DNA of 5,312 bases from positions 1 through 5,312 of the forward strand of contig JAUVHQ010000175.1 in NCBI GenBank assembly GCA_030593185.1, in the 5' to 3' direction. Shown here piece after piece: positions 1 through 5,312 of this stretch (position 1 is its first letter; every line of letters starts with the position of its first letter). The stretch comes from Bacteroidota bacterium (GTDB lineage Bacteria; Bacteroidota; Bacteroidia; Bacteroidales; VadinHA17). Position numbers and translations under genes: made by a program. The notes beneath the pieces were generated by a model. It was not told the DNA's origin. It saw nothing but the letters and a program-made list of their open reading frames with translations, and did no database searches.

Positions 1-1130
1 TACTTACGGCTCTTGAAATTAAAATAACCGGTGAAAAAGATGATATTCTATGTCTTGAAGTCCCCGCTTACCGCGTCGATGTAACTCGCGAAGCAGACAT
101 AATTGAGGAAATTTTAAGAATTTACGGATATAATAATATTGAAATTAGCGATAAAATAGTATCTACGATTTCTGCTATCCCCAAACCTGATAAAGAAAAA
201 ATTAAGAATATAGTATCTGATCTGTTATCAAGCCAGGGATTCTTCGAAATCATGTGTAACTCATTAACCAGTTATGATTATTATAAAGATAATTACGATT
301 TCCCTGAACAAAATACAGTAAGATTATATAATCCACTGAGTTATGACCTTAATGTAATGCGTCAGACCTTATTATATGGTGGACTTGAATCCATTTCATA
401 TAATATTAACAGGCAAATAAATAACCTGAAGCTGTTCGAATTTGGAAACTGCTATTATAAGGTTAAAAAAGACTCTGATAATAAACTTGACAATTATTGT
501 GAACGGGAAAATTTAGCTCTATTTACTTCAGGACAAAAAAATGAACCGGGTTGGACCAGCCAGGATAAACCAACCGATTTTTTTCACCTTAAGTCATATA
601 TTGAAAGAATACTTAAACGAACAGGTATTACAACTAAAGATATCGAATCAGTTCCTTCCGGGGCACACTACTTTTCTGAAGGGCTTAAATATCTTGCATC
701 TGATAAGACAATTGTTGAATTTGGGCAATTAAAACCAACCATAACCAGGAATTTCGATATCGACCAGTCTGTTTATTATGGTATTTTCTCATGGGATACA
801 ATGTTGAATCTCATGGTAAGAAATGATATGTCTTTTTCTGAAATTCCCAGATTCCCGGAAGTGAAACGTGATCTGGCTCTTCTTCTTGATAAATCTGTCA
901 GTTTTTCACAGATAGAAGAGCTGGCATGGAAAACCGAAAAGAAGCTCCTGAAAAAGATAAATCTTTTTGATGTTTTTGAAGATCAAAAAATCGGCAAGAA
1001 TAAGAAGTCTTATGCAATAAGTTTCTACCTCCAGGATACTGAGAAAACCCTAACAGATAAGAGGATAGACAAAACCATGCAAAATTTTATCCGCACTTTT
1101 GAAAAAGAACTTGGAGCTAAGATCAGATAG
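1..1130 (+). CDS. pheT: Phenylalanine--tRNA ligase beta subunit, 3' part (5' end outside window)
   Basis: This is the beta chain of the cytoplasmic alpha2-beta2 enzyme that charges tRNA-Phe with phenylalanine. The frame is open from position 3, well upstream of the first ATG at 252, so 252 is an internal Met and the gene enters from the left. The 375 visible residues are somewhat less than half of a usual beta chain of about 800. Fragment residues 1-60 are the B5 domain, with VPAYRVDVTREADIIEEILR; D26, D32, E35 and E36 have the spacing of the family's Mg-binding acids. Residues about 62-270 are the catalytic-like core (NPLSYDLNVMRQTLL, then NINRQ and LFEFGNCYY). Residues about 282-375 are the tRNA-anticodon-binding FDX-ACB domain (FPEVKRDLALLLD to the C-terminus). 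No frameshift or missing segment is seen. The stop lies 2 nt before the next gene, so the two are probably cotranscribed. pheS is not in the window. Confidence 0.96.
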   Translation, partial: LTALEIKITGEKDDILCLEVPAYRVDVTREADIIEEILRIYGYNNIEISDKIVSTISAIPKPDKEKIKNIVSDLLSSQGFFEIMCNSLTSYDYYKDNYDFPEQNTVRLYNPLSYDLNVMRQTLLYGGLESISYNINRQINNLKLFEFGNCYYKVKKDSDNKLDNYCERENLALFTSGQKNEPGWTSQDKPTDFFHLKSYIERILKRTGITTKDIESVPSGAHYFSEGLKYLASDKTIVEFGQLKPTITRNFDIDQSVYYGIFSWDTMLNLMVRNDMSFSEIPRFPEVKRDLALLLDKSVSFSQIEELAWKTEKKLLKKINLFDVFEDQKIGKNKKSYAISFYLQDTEKTLTDKRIDKTMQNFIRTFEKELGAKIR

Positions 1131-1132
1131 CT

Positions 1133-1642
1133 ATGAAATACAAAATTGAGATTAAACAATGTGATATTACAGGTTTGAATGTAGATGTAATTGTTAATGC
1201 TGCCAACAAATCCCTGCTGGGAGGCAGTGGTGTTGATGGTGCAATACATCGGGCAGCCGGTCCCGGACTGGTTGAAGAATGCAGAAAACTCGATGGCTGT
1301 GAAACAGGTAATGCAAAAATTACAGGAGGATATAATCTTCCTGCCGGCTTTGTAATCCATACAGTTGGTCCTGTATGGCAGGGAGGGAAAAAAGAAGAAG
1401 AGAATTTGCTTTCTTCATGCTATAAAAGAAGCCTTGAAATTGCTACTGAAAAACAATTAAAAACAATTGCCTTCCCTAACATAAGCACCGGTATATATGG
1501 TTTCCCAAAAGAAAAAGCAGCCGGAATTGCCATTTCTACTGTCACCTCTTTTCTTAACCAACACCCTGAGATAGAAAAGGTAATATTTGCTATTTTTGAT
1601 AAAGAAAACTACGAAATCTATCAGGATTTGCTATTAAGTTAA
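1133..1642 (+). CDS. Macro-domain protein, O-acetyl-ADP-ribose deacetylase / ADP-ribosyl hydrolase-like (YmdB/MacroD type)
   Basis: This single-domain macro protein has 169 residues, the normal length for the family. Such proteins bind ADP-ribose; MacroD/YmdB members deacetylate O-acetyl-ADP-ribose and can remove mono-ADP-ribose from acidic side chains. The diagnostic motifs appear in order: CDIT (10-13), VIVNAANKSLLGGSGVDGAIH (19-39), GCETGNAKITGGYNLP (55-70), VIHTVGPVW (74-82) and FPNISTGIYGFP (114-125), the phosphate-binding loop. N25 and D35 match the catalytic Asn/Asp pair described for E. coli YmdB, so the protein should be active rather than only a binder. There is no signal peptide or membrane segment, so it is cytoplasmic. 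Its ATG follows the pheT stop by 2 nt, which suggests translational coupling, and 18 nt separate it from the prenyltransferase gene. The physiological substrate cannot be read from the sequence. Confidence 0.93.
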   Translation: MKYKIEIKQCDITGLNVDVIVNAANKSLLGGSGVDGAIHRAAGPGLVEECRKLDGCETGNAKITGGYNLPAGFVIHTVGPVWQGGKKEEENLLSSCYKRSLEIATEKQLKTIAFPNISTGIYGFPKEKAAGIAISTVTSFLNQHPEIEKVIFAIFDKENYEIYQDLLLS

Positions 1643-1660
1643 ACAGGAAAAGAGAGATTA

Positions 1661-2536
1661 ATGATGAAGAAATCATTTAACAGGATGAACAACTATCTTT
1701 CGATGGTTAAGTTCAGTCATACAGTATTTGCAATGCCCTTTGCCCTGATCGGCTTTTTTATTGCAGTCCGTTTAACTGAAGCAGAACTTAACTATGTCAC
1801 TTTTATCCTGGTAATTCTATGTATGATCTTCGCCCGTAATGCAGCTATGGCTTTTAACAGGTATGCAGATAAGGAAATAGATGGAAAAAACCCACGTACA
1901 GCTCTACGTGAAATTCCTGCCGGAATAATTAAAGCCAGGTCTGCACTACCCTTTGTCATCATCAATGTGATATTATTTTTTATTGCCACCTATTTTATCA
2001 ACAGGCTCACATTCAGACTATCACCGATTGCCGTACTTATCATATTAGGATATAGTTTTACAAAAAAGTTTACATCACTTAGTCATCTTGTACTCGGTTT
2101 GGGTTTATCTCTGGCGCCGATCGGCGCCTATCTGGCTGTAACAGGCAGGTTCAATATTATACCTGTCCTATATTCATTGGTAGTACTTTTCTGGGTAGGC
2201 GGATTCGATATTATCTATTCCTTACAGGATGAAAAATTTGATAAATCACTTCAACTCAAATCAATTCCGGCTGTTATTGGCAAGAAAAAAGCTATGTGGG
2301 TTTCAAACATATTCCATTTACTTACTGCAGGTTTTATAATAACACCCGGACTTATTGCTCACCTGGGAGCTTACTACTGGACCGGATCCGCAATTTTTCT
2401 GATCTTACTTACCTACCAGCACTTCCTGGTAAAACCCAATGACTTGAGCCGAATTAACCTTGCATTCTTTACAACCAATGGCATAGCAAGTATTATTTTC
2501 GCCCTTTTCACCATTCTTGATCTATACATTGGTTAA
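1661..2536 (+). CDS. UbiA-family membrane prenyltransferase (4-hydroxybenzoate polyprenyltransferase-like / MqnP-like)
   Basis: This integral membrane enzyme of 291 residues should transfer a polyprenyl chain to an aromatic acceptor. Both Asp-rich Mg-diphosphate motifs of the superfamily are intact: N66-x3-D70-x3-D74 (NRYADKEIDGKNPRT) and D183-x6-D190-x3-D194 (DIIYSLQDEKFD). Between and after them lie about eight strongly hydrophobic segments. The N-terminal KFSHTVFAMPFALIGFF and the LAPIGAYLAVTG stretch fit the 'UbiA-other' subgroup, which includes MqnP of the futalosine menaquinone pathway, better than MenA. Since Bacteroidota normally use menaquinone, a menaquinone role is more likely than ubiquinone. 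That is inference, and no other quinone gene is in the window to decide it. Two adjacent ATGs (1661, 1664) could start translation; a purine-rich stretch (AGGAAAAGAGAG) lies just upstream. It is probably the last gene of the pheT cluster. Confidence 0.9.
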   Translation: MMKKSFNRMNNYLSMVKFSHTVFAMPFALIGFFIAVRLTEAELNYVTFILVILCMIFARNAAMAFNRYADKEIDGKNPRTALREIPAGIIKARSALPFVIINVILFFIATYFINRLTFRLSPIAVLIILGYSFTKKFTSLSHLVLGLGLSLAPIGAYLAVTGRFNIIPVLYSLVVLFWVGGFDIIYSLQDEKFDKSLQLKSIPAVIGKKKAMWVSNIFHLLTAGFIITPGLIAHLGAYYWTGSAIFLILLTYQHFLVKPNDLSRINLAFFTTNGIASIIFALFTILDLYIG

Positions 2537-2557
2537 AACAATATAAGTAACATAAAA

Positions 2558-2575
2558 AAGAATAACGTTATTCTT
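2558..2575. terminator. Perfect 18-bp palindrome after the prenyltransferase gene; possible terminator
   Basis: AAGAATAACGTTATTCTT is a perfect inverted repeat lying 21 nt after the prenyltransferase stop. As RNA it folds into a 7-bp AU-rich stem with an ACGU loop. On the + strand it is followed by GTATAAAAC, not a U-run, so it would be a weak terminator for the pheT cluster. Read on the - strand, the stem is followed by a T-run (complement of the A-tract 2554-2559), the better intrinsic-terminator form, yet no - strand gene is evident. A DNA-binding operator is an alternative. Confidence 0.35.
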
Positions 2576-2660
2576 GTATAAAACATAAATCCACACGATA
2601 TATTATTTAAATTTCAGTTGTTGTGTTATATTATTTGAACAAAATTATTTTATAAATTTA

Positions 2661-2691
2661 TTTGTAGAAATATAGAAGTTTATTAATTTTG
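2661..2691 (+). promoter_or_regulatory. Bacteroidota-type promoter for the his operon
   Basis: TTTG at 2661-2664 and TAATTTTG at 2684-2691 are separated by exactly 19 nt. This is an exact match to the known Bacteroidota sigma-ABfr pattern: a -33 TTTG and a -7 TAnnTTTG. Transcription would then start near 2696-2700, about 10 nt before the leader peptide ATG at 2709. Its position just ahead of a His-rich leader and attenuator supports its use as the his operon promoter. In such AT-rich DNA the motif could occur by chance, but perfect spacing and placement make that less likely. Confidence 0.7.
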
Positions 2692-2708
2692 TCAGAAATA
2701 AAACAGAA

Positions 2709-2768
2709 ATGAAATTTATGCAATTGCATCATGTACATCATTCAACTTGCTATCAGGCGAGAATGTGA
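2709..2768 (+). CDS. hisL: His operon leader peptide (19 aa, HHVHH)
   Basis: This short ORF encodes MKFMQLHHVHHSTCYQARM and ends with TGA at 2766-2768. Four of five successive codons are His (CAT CAT GTA CAT CAT, 2727-2741), in the gap directly upstream of hisG, which is what a histidine-sensing leader peptide needs: scarce charged tRNA-His stalls the ribosome on these codons. An in-frame ATG at 2718 would give a 16-residue version that also keeps all His codons. No clear Shine-Dalgarno is seen, as is common in Bacteroidota. The last codons (CAG GCG AGA) double as the antiterminator strand. It is a cis-acting sensor and the peptide itself probably has no function. The function matches the enterobacterial hisL, but the sequence is not evidently homologous. 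Confidence 0.85.
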   Translation: MKFMQLHHVHHSTCYQARM

Positions 2769-2810
2769 TGTTGTATGTAAATTGCAAATAATATTACAAA
2801 TCCCGTCTGA
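2753..2810 (+). promoter_or_regulatory. Antiterminator of the his attenuator
   Basis: TCAGGCGAGA (2753-2762, the end of the leader ORF) can pair with TCCCGTCTGA (2801-2810, the 5' arm of the terminator). Nine of ten positions pair, counting one G-U, with a single A-C mismatch (2760/2803). A ribosome stalled on the His codons at 2727-2741 would leave 2753-2762 free, so the antiterminator forms and transcription continues. A ribosome reaching the stop codon at 2766 would cover 2753-2762, so the terminator forms. A further pairing of the His-codon region (ACATCA, 2735-2740) with TGATGT (2766-2771), plus TGCAATT (2719-2725) with AATTGCA (2780-2786), could act as the alternative 1:2 fold. The pairings are seen directly; the mechanism is inferred from classical his attenuation. 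Confidence 0.7.
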
Positions 2811-2834
2811 GTAAATCAGATGGGATTTTTCTTT
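2798..2834 (+). terminator. Intrinsic terminator of the his attenuator
   Basis: AAATCCCGTCTGA (2798-2810) and TCAGATGGGATTT (2816-2828) form an uninterrupted 13-bp stem with one G-U pair and a 5-nt GTAAA loop, followed by TTCTTT. It stands between the His-rich leader peptide (stop at 2768) and hisG (start at 2870), with no gene ending nearby, so it is regulatory rather than an end-of-operon terminator. Its 5' arm is shared with the antiterminator. Confidence 0.85.
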
Positions 2835-2840
2835 CCATAA

Positions 2841-2880
2841 GATTTACTCAGGCATAACGAAAACAATAAATGAGTAAATC
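2841..2880 (+). promoter_or_regulatory. Possible hairpin masking the hisG start codon
   Basis: GATTTACTCA (2841-2850) is the exact reverse complement of TGAGTAAATC (2871-2880), which contains the last two bases of the hisG ATG (2870-2872) and the next codons. The 10-bp stem with a 20-nt loop could hide the start from ribosomes. The same strand with one more base, GATTTACTCAG (2841-2851), is also an 11-bp perfect complement of CTGAGTAAATC (2807-2817) inside the terminator hairpin, so the two pairings exclude each other. The complementarity is seen directly; a role in translation control is inference. Confidence 0.45.
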
Positions 2881-3739
2881 AGAAGTAAAATTAAAAATTG
2901 CAGTCCAAAAAGCAGGAAGATTAAACGAAGACTCTGTAAAACTGCTAAAAGATTGCGGCATTTCAATTGACAATGGTAAAGACCAGTTAAAAGCAACTGC
3001 ATGTGATTTTCCATTGGAAATTTTATACCTGCGTAATTCAGACATCCCTCAATATCTCGAAGATGGGGTTATTGACATTGCTATAGTAGGAGAAAATCTC
3101 TTAATAGAAAAACAAAAAAAAGTTGAAATAATCGAAAAACTAGGTTTCTCGAAATGCCGGGTTTCTTTGGCTGTTCCAAAAGAGTTCGAGGGCGTTGGTT
3201 TAGATTATTTTCAAGGAAAAAAAATTGCTACTTCCTATCCAAATACTTTAAATAATTTCTTAAAAGAAAAGGATATACAAGCCGAGTTACATGTTATTTC
3301 AGGCTCAGTTGAAATAGCTCCAAACATAGGACTTGCCAATGGAATTTGTGACATTGTAAGCTCTGGTAGTACTTTATTTAGAAATGGTTTGGTAGAAGCT
3401 TACACCATTCTTAAATCGGAAGCATGCCTTGCTAAAACACTTCAGTTAGCTTCTGAAAAAGAAAAAATACTAAGGAAACTAATTTTCAGAATACAATCGG
3501 TTTTACGTGCAAAAAACAACAAATATATCCTGCTAAATGTTCCCAACGACAAAATTGACCGGGTAAGTTCAATATTGCCGGTTTTGAAAAGTCCAACAGT
3601 TTTACCCCTTGCACAGGAAGGCTGGAGTTCATTACATTCTGTAATAGAAAAAGGCAAGTTCTGGGAAGTAATTGACGAACTAAAAGAAGCGGGCGCAGAA
3701 GGAATTTTGGTAATTCCAATTGAGAAAATGGTAATTTAA
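2870..3739 (+). CDS. hisG: ATP phosphoribosyltransferase, long form
   Basis: This cytoplasmic enzyme catalyses the first step of histidine synthesis: ATP + PRPP gives phosphoribosyl-ATP. The protein is 289 residues, the long form, which carries its own regulatory domain and needs no HisZ partner. The N-terminus has the strand-loop IAVQKAGRL (10-18). The hinge and PRPP-binding region is SGSVEIAPNIGLANGICDIVSSGSTL (144-169), with the acidic/SSGST phosphate loop at 161-168. The C-terminal ACT-like domain, the usual site of histidine feedback inhibition, starts near 217 and includes NVPNDKID and AGAEGILVIPIEKM. The ATG at 2870 gives the expected N-terminus. It lacks a clear ribosome binding site, and its first codons lie in a sequence able to pair with 2841-2850. 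Expression should be controlled by the attenuator upstream. It is 11 nt from hisD. Confidence 0.97.
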   Translation: MSKSEVKLKIAVQKAGRLNEDSVKLLKDCGISIDNGKDQLKATACDFPLEILYLRNSDIPQYLEDGVIDIAIVGENLLIEKQKKVEIIEKLGFSKCRVSLAVPKEFEGVGLDYFQGKKIATSYPNTLNNFLKEKDIQAELHVISGSVEIAPNIGLANGICDIVSSGSTLFRNGLVEAYTILKSEACLAKTLQLASEKEKILRKLIFRIQSVLRAKNNKYILLNVPNDKIDRVSSILPVLKSPTVLPLAQEGWSSLHSVIEKGKFWEVIDELKEAGAEGILVIPIEKMVI

Positions 3740-3750
3740 AATATGAAGAA

Positions 3751-5064
3751 ATGAAAATTATTATAGAACCAGAAAGAAAAGACTGGACAATAATTTTAAA
3801 ACGTCCGACAAAAACATTCTATGATTTAGAAGATATTGTAAAAGAGGTTTTTAACGATATTGAATTAAATGGGGATGAAGCTTTATGCAGATACACAAAA
3901 AAATTTGACAAAGTTGATCTATCAGAAATTGTAGTAAGCAAAACAGAAATAAGTGATGCAGAGAATAAAATTTCTGAAACATTAAAAGAAGCGATAAATA
4001 TCGCAAAAAATAACATTGAGAAGTTTCACAAATCGCAAACAATAGAGAAGAAAATAATTGAAACCTCTCAAGGAGTTGAGTGCTGGCAAGAAAGCCGAGG
4101 AATAGAAAAAGTGGGTATTTATATTCCCGGAGGAACAGCTCCCTTATTTTCTACTGTTTTGATGTTAGCTATTCCTGCTGTAATTGCATGTTGTAAAGAA
4201 ATAGTCCTATGCACTCCTCCTGATAAAAACGGGGAAATAAATCCGGCTATTCTATACACAGCAAGTTTAGCAGGAATTACAAGATTATTTAAAGTTGGCG
4301 GAATACAAGCCATCGGAGCGTTAACTTTCGGAACTGAAAGTATACCGAAAGTATATAAAATCTTTGGCCCGGGTAATCAATATGTAACAGCAGCAAAACA
4401 GTTTGCTTTAAACAAAGGTATTTCTATTGACTTACCTGCCGGTCCTTCGGAGTTACTGATTATTACCGATAAATCGGCTAATCCTGTGTTTGTTGCATCC
4501 GATTTGCTTTCTCAGGCCGAACATGGAGTCGACAGTCATGTAATTTGTGTTGCAAACAATGCTAATGTTCTAAATAATATTGAAAAGCAGCTAAATATTC
4601 AAATTAAAGAATTACCAAGAAAAGATATTGCCAGGGAGGTTATTGCAAACTCAAAATTTATTTGCATGAACGATATGCAGGATACCATTGATATAGTTAA
4701 CAAATATGCCCCGGAGCACTTAATTCTGGTAACAGAGAATAATGATTTTTACATAGAAAATATAATAAATGCAGGTTCGGTATTTATAGGGAACTATACG
4801 CCCGAAAGCGCTGGTGATTATGCCTCAGGAACAAATCACACTTTACCAACTGATGGTTTCGCAAAAACTTATAGCGGTGTGAATTTAGACAGCTTTACTA
4901 AAAAAATAACGTTTCAAAAAATAACAAAAGAAGGTATTAATAATATTGGAAATGCAATTGAGATTATGGCAAAAACAGAAGGTCTGCATGCTCACAAAAA
5001 TGCTGTAACAGTGAGATTAACTTCTGAAAACAATATAAATTATGGAAAATCTATTACGCGGTAA
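3751..5064 (+). CDS. hisD: Histidinol dehydrogenase
   Basis: This Zn-dependent, NAD-using enzyme performs the last two oxidations of the pathway, L-histidinol to histidinal to L-histidine, in the cytoplasm. The 437 residues cover the full family length. Conserved blocks include GIYIPGGTAPLFSTVLM (122-138), KVGGIQAIGALTFGT (181-195), IFGPGNQYVTAAKQ (204-217) and IDLPAGPSELLIITD (226-240). The predicted Zn ligands Q255, H258, D356 and H415 and the catalytic pair E322-H323 (APEHL) are all present; each is exactly four residues lower than the E. coli numbering as I recall it. No lesion is seen. The ATG at 3751 follows the hisG stop by 11 nt. Its last 23 nt overlap the start of hisC in another frame, which suggests translational coupling within the his operon. 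Confidence 0.97.
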   Translation: MKIIIEPERKDWTIILKRPTKTFYDLEDIVKEVFNDIELNGDEALCRYTKKFDKVDLSEIVVSKTEISDAENKISETLKEAINIAKNNIEKFHKSQTIEKKIIETSQGVECWQESRGIEKVGIYIPGGTAPLFSTVLMLAIPAVIACCKEIVLCTPPDKNGEINPAILYTASLAGITRLFKVGGIQAIGALTFGTESIPKVYKIFGPGNQYVTAAKQFALNKGISIDLPAGPSELLIITDKSANPVFVASDLLSQAEHGVDSHVICVANNANVLNNIEKQLNIQIKELPRKDIAREVIANSKFICMNDMQDTIDIVNKYAPEHLILVTENNDFYIENIINAGSVFIGNYTPESAGDYASGTNHTLPTDGFAKTYSGVNLDSFTKKITFQKITKEGINNIGNAIEIMAKTEGLHAHKNAVTVRLTSENNINYGKSITR

Positions 5065-5312
5065 TATAAAAAAGCTACAAGCATATTTGTCGTCCAGGGA
5101 TGAATTTACAGAGCAAGCCGAAGTGTATCTGGATGCTAATGAAAATCCTATTAATAATGGGATTAACAGGTATCCTGATCCTTATCAAAACAAATTAAAA
5201 GAAAGGATTTCTGAGCTTAAAAATATTGCTAAAGAGAAAATATTCTTTGGAAATGGAAGCGATGAAGTCCTTGATTTAATTTTTAGAATTTTTTGCGAAC
5301 CGGGAAAGGATA
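5042..5312 (+). CDS. hisC: Histidinol-phosphate aminotransferase, N-terminal part (3' end outside window)
   Basis: This PLP enzyme converts imidazole-acetol phosphate and glutamate to histidinol phosphate. Ninety codons are visible, about a quarter of the usual length of 350 or so. The N-terminus MENLLRGNIKKLQAYLSSRD fits the family's typical start, followed by YLDANENP (29-36), NRYPDPYQ (42-49) and FFGNGSDEVLDLIFR (68-82), whose GNGSDE loop contacts the cofactor phosphate. The PLP-binding lysine lies beyond the window edge. The ATG at 5042 sits inside the end of hisD (23-nt overlap), but it alone yields the expected N-terminus, and the frame shows no stop up to the window end. Confidence 0.93.
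   Translation, partial: MENLLRGNIKKLQAYLSSRDEFTEQAEVYLDANENPINNGINRYPDPYQNKLKERISELKNIAKEKIFFGNGSDEVLDLIFRIFCEPGKD

Noticed and set aside
1025..1360. Open frame of 111 codons on the - strand
   Set aside because: It lies across the pheT end and the macro gene, both of which have clear family motifs on the + strand; its translation shows no recognisable domain. The other short - strand frames in hisG, hisD and the prenyltransferase gene are likewise shadows.
2599..2636. Direct repeat TATATTATTT at 2599-2608 and 2627-2636
   Set aside because: Ten bases of pure A/T in very AT-rich intergenic DNA are expected by chance, with no further symmetry around them.
2628..2637. Alternative -7 promoter element near TATTATTTG
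   Set aside because: It has three bases instead of two between TA and TTTG and lacks a well-placed TTTG upstream; the 2661-2691 promoter is an exact match and better placed.
2718..2729. 12-bp palindrome ATGCAATTGCAT as a possible operator
   Set aside because: It lies inside the leader ORF and is explained by its Met-Gln-Leu-His codons and possible RNA pairing with 2780-2786; there is no independent sign of a binding site.
2870..5064. Possible foreign origin of the his genes from base composition
   Set aside because: Spot counts show GC content varying as much within the pheT block as between blocks, so no compositional break can be supported.
1..5312. CRISPR arrays, tRNA or rRNA genes, insertion sequences, defence genes
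   Set aside because: No regular repeat-spacer pattern, no cloverleaf or rRNA sequence, no transposase motif and no terminal inverted repeats were seen; the window is almost wholly explained by two housekeeping clusters and one regulatory gap.

Overview
The window looks like chromosomal housekeeping DNA from a member of the Bacteroidota. Four things suggest this: the AT-rich coding style, the scarcity of strong Shine-Dalgarno sequences, a perfect match to the Bacteroidota promoter pattern TTTG-N19-TAnnTTTG, and the his gene order hisG-hisD-hisC. The phylum is an inference from these signals. I cannot name a genus.

All genes lie on the + strand, in two blocks. Block 1 (1-2536) is a tight cluster: the 3' part of pheT (phenylalanyl-tRNA synthetase beta chain), then 2 nt later a macro-domain ADP-ribose hydrolase-like protein, then 18 nt later a UbiA-family membrane prenyltransferase of the MqnP/UbiA-like type. 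The spacing suggests cotranscription, although the three functions do not form an obvious pathway.

Block 2 (2870-5312) is the start of a histidine biosynthesis operon. It contains hisG (long, self-sufficient form), hisD and the first 90 codons of hisC, which starts inside the end of hisD and runs off the window.

The 333-nt gap between the blocks (2537-2869) is the most interesting part. It holds a perfect 18-bp palindrome just after the prenyltransferase gene, then a Bacteroidota-type promoter (2661-2691). Next comes a 19-codon leader peptide with four His codons in five (H-H-V-H-H, 2709-2768), and a strong 13-bp terminator hairpin with a T-rich tail (2798-2834). The last codons of the leader can pair with the 5' arm of the terminator (9 of 10 positions), which gives a complete ribosome-stalling attenuator for histidine. 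Between terminator and hisG lies a segment (2841-2851) that can pair either with the terminator loop region (11 bp) or with the hisG start codon region (10 bp), because the hisG start repeats 13 nt of the terminator. This second switch, possibly controlling hisG translation, is the least expected signal in the window.
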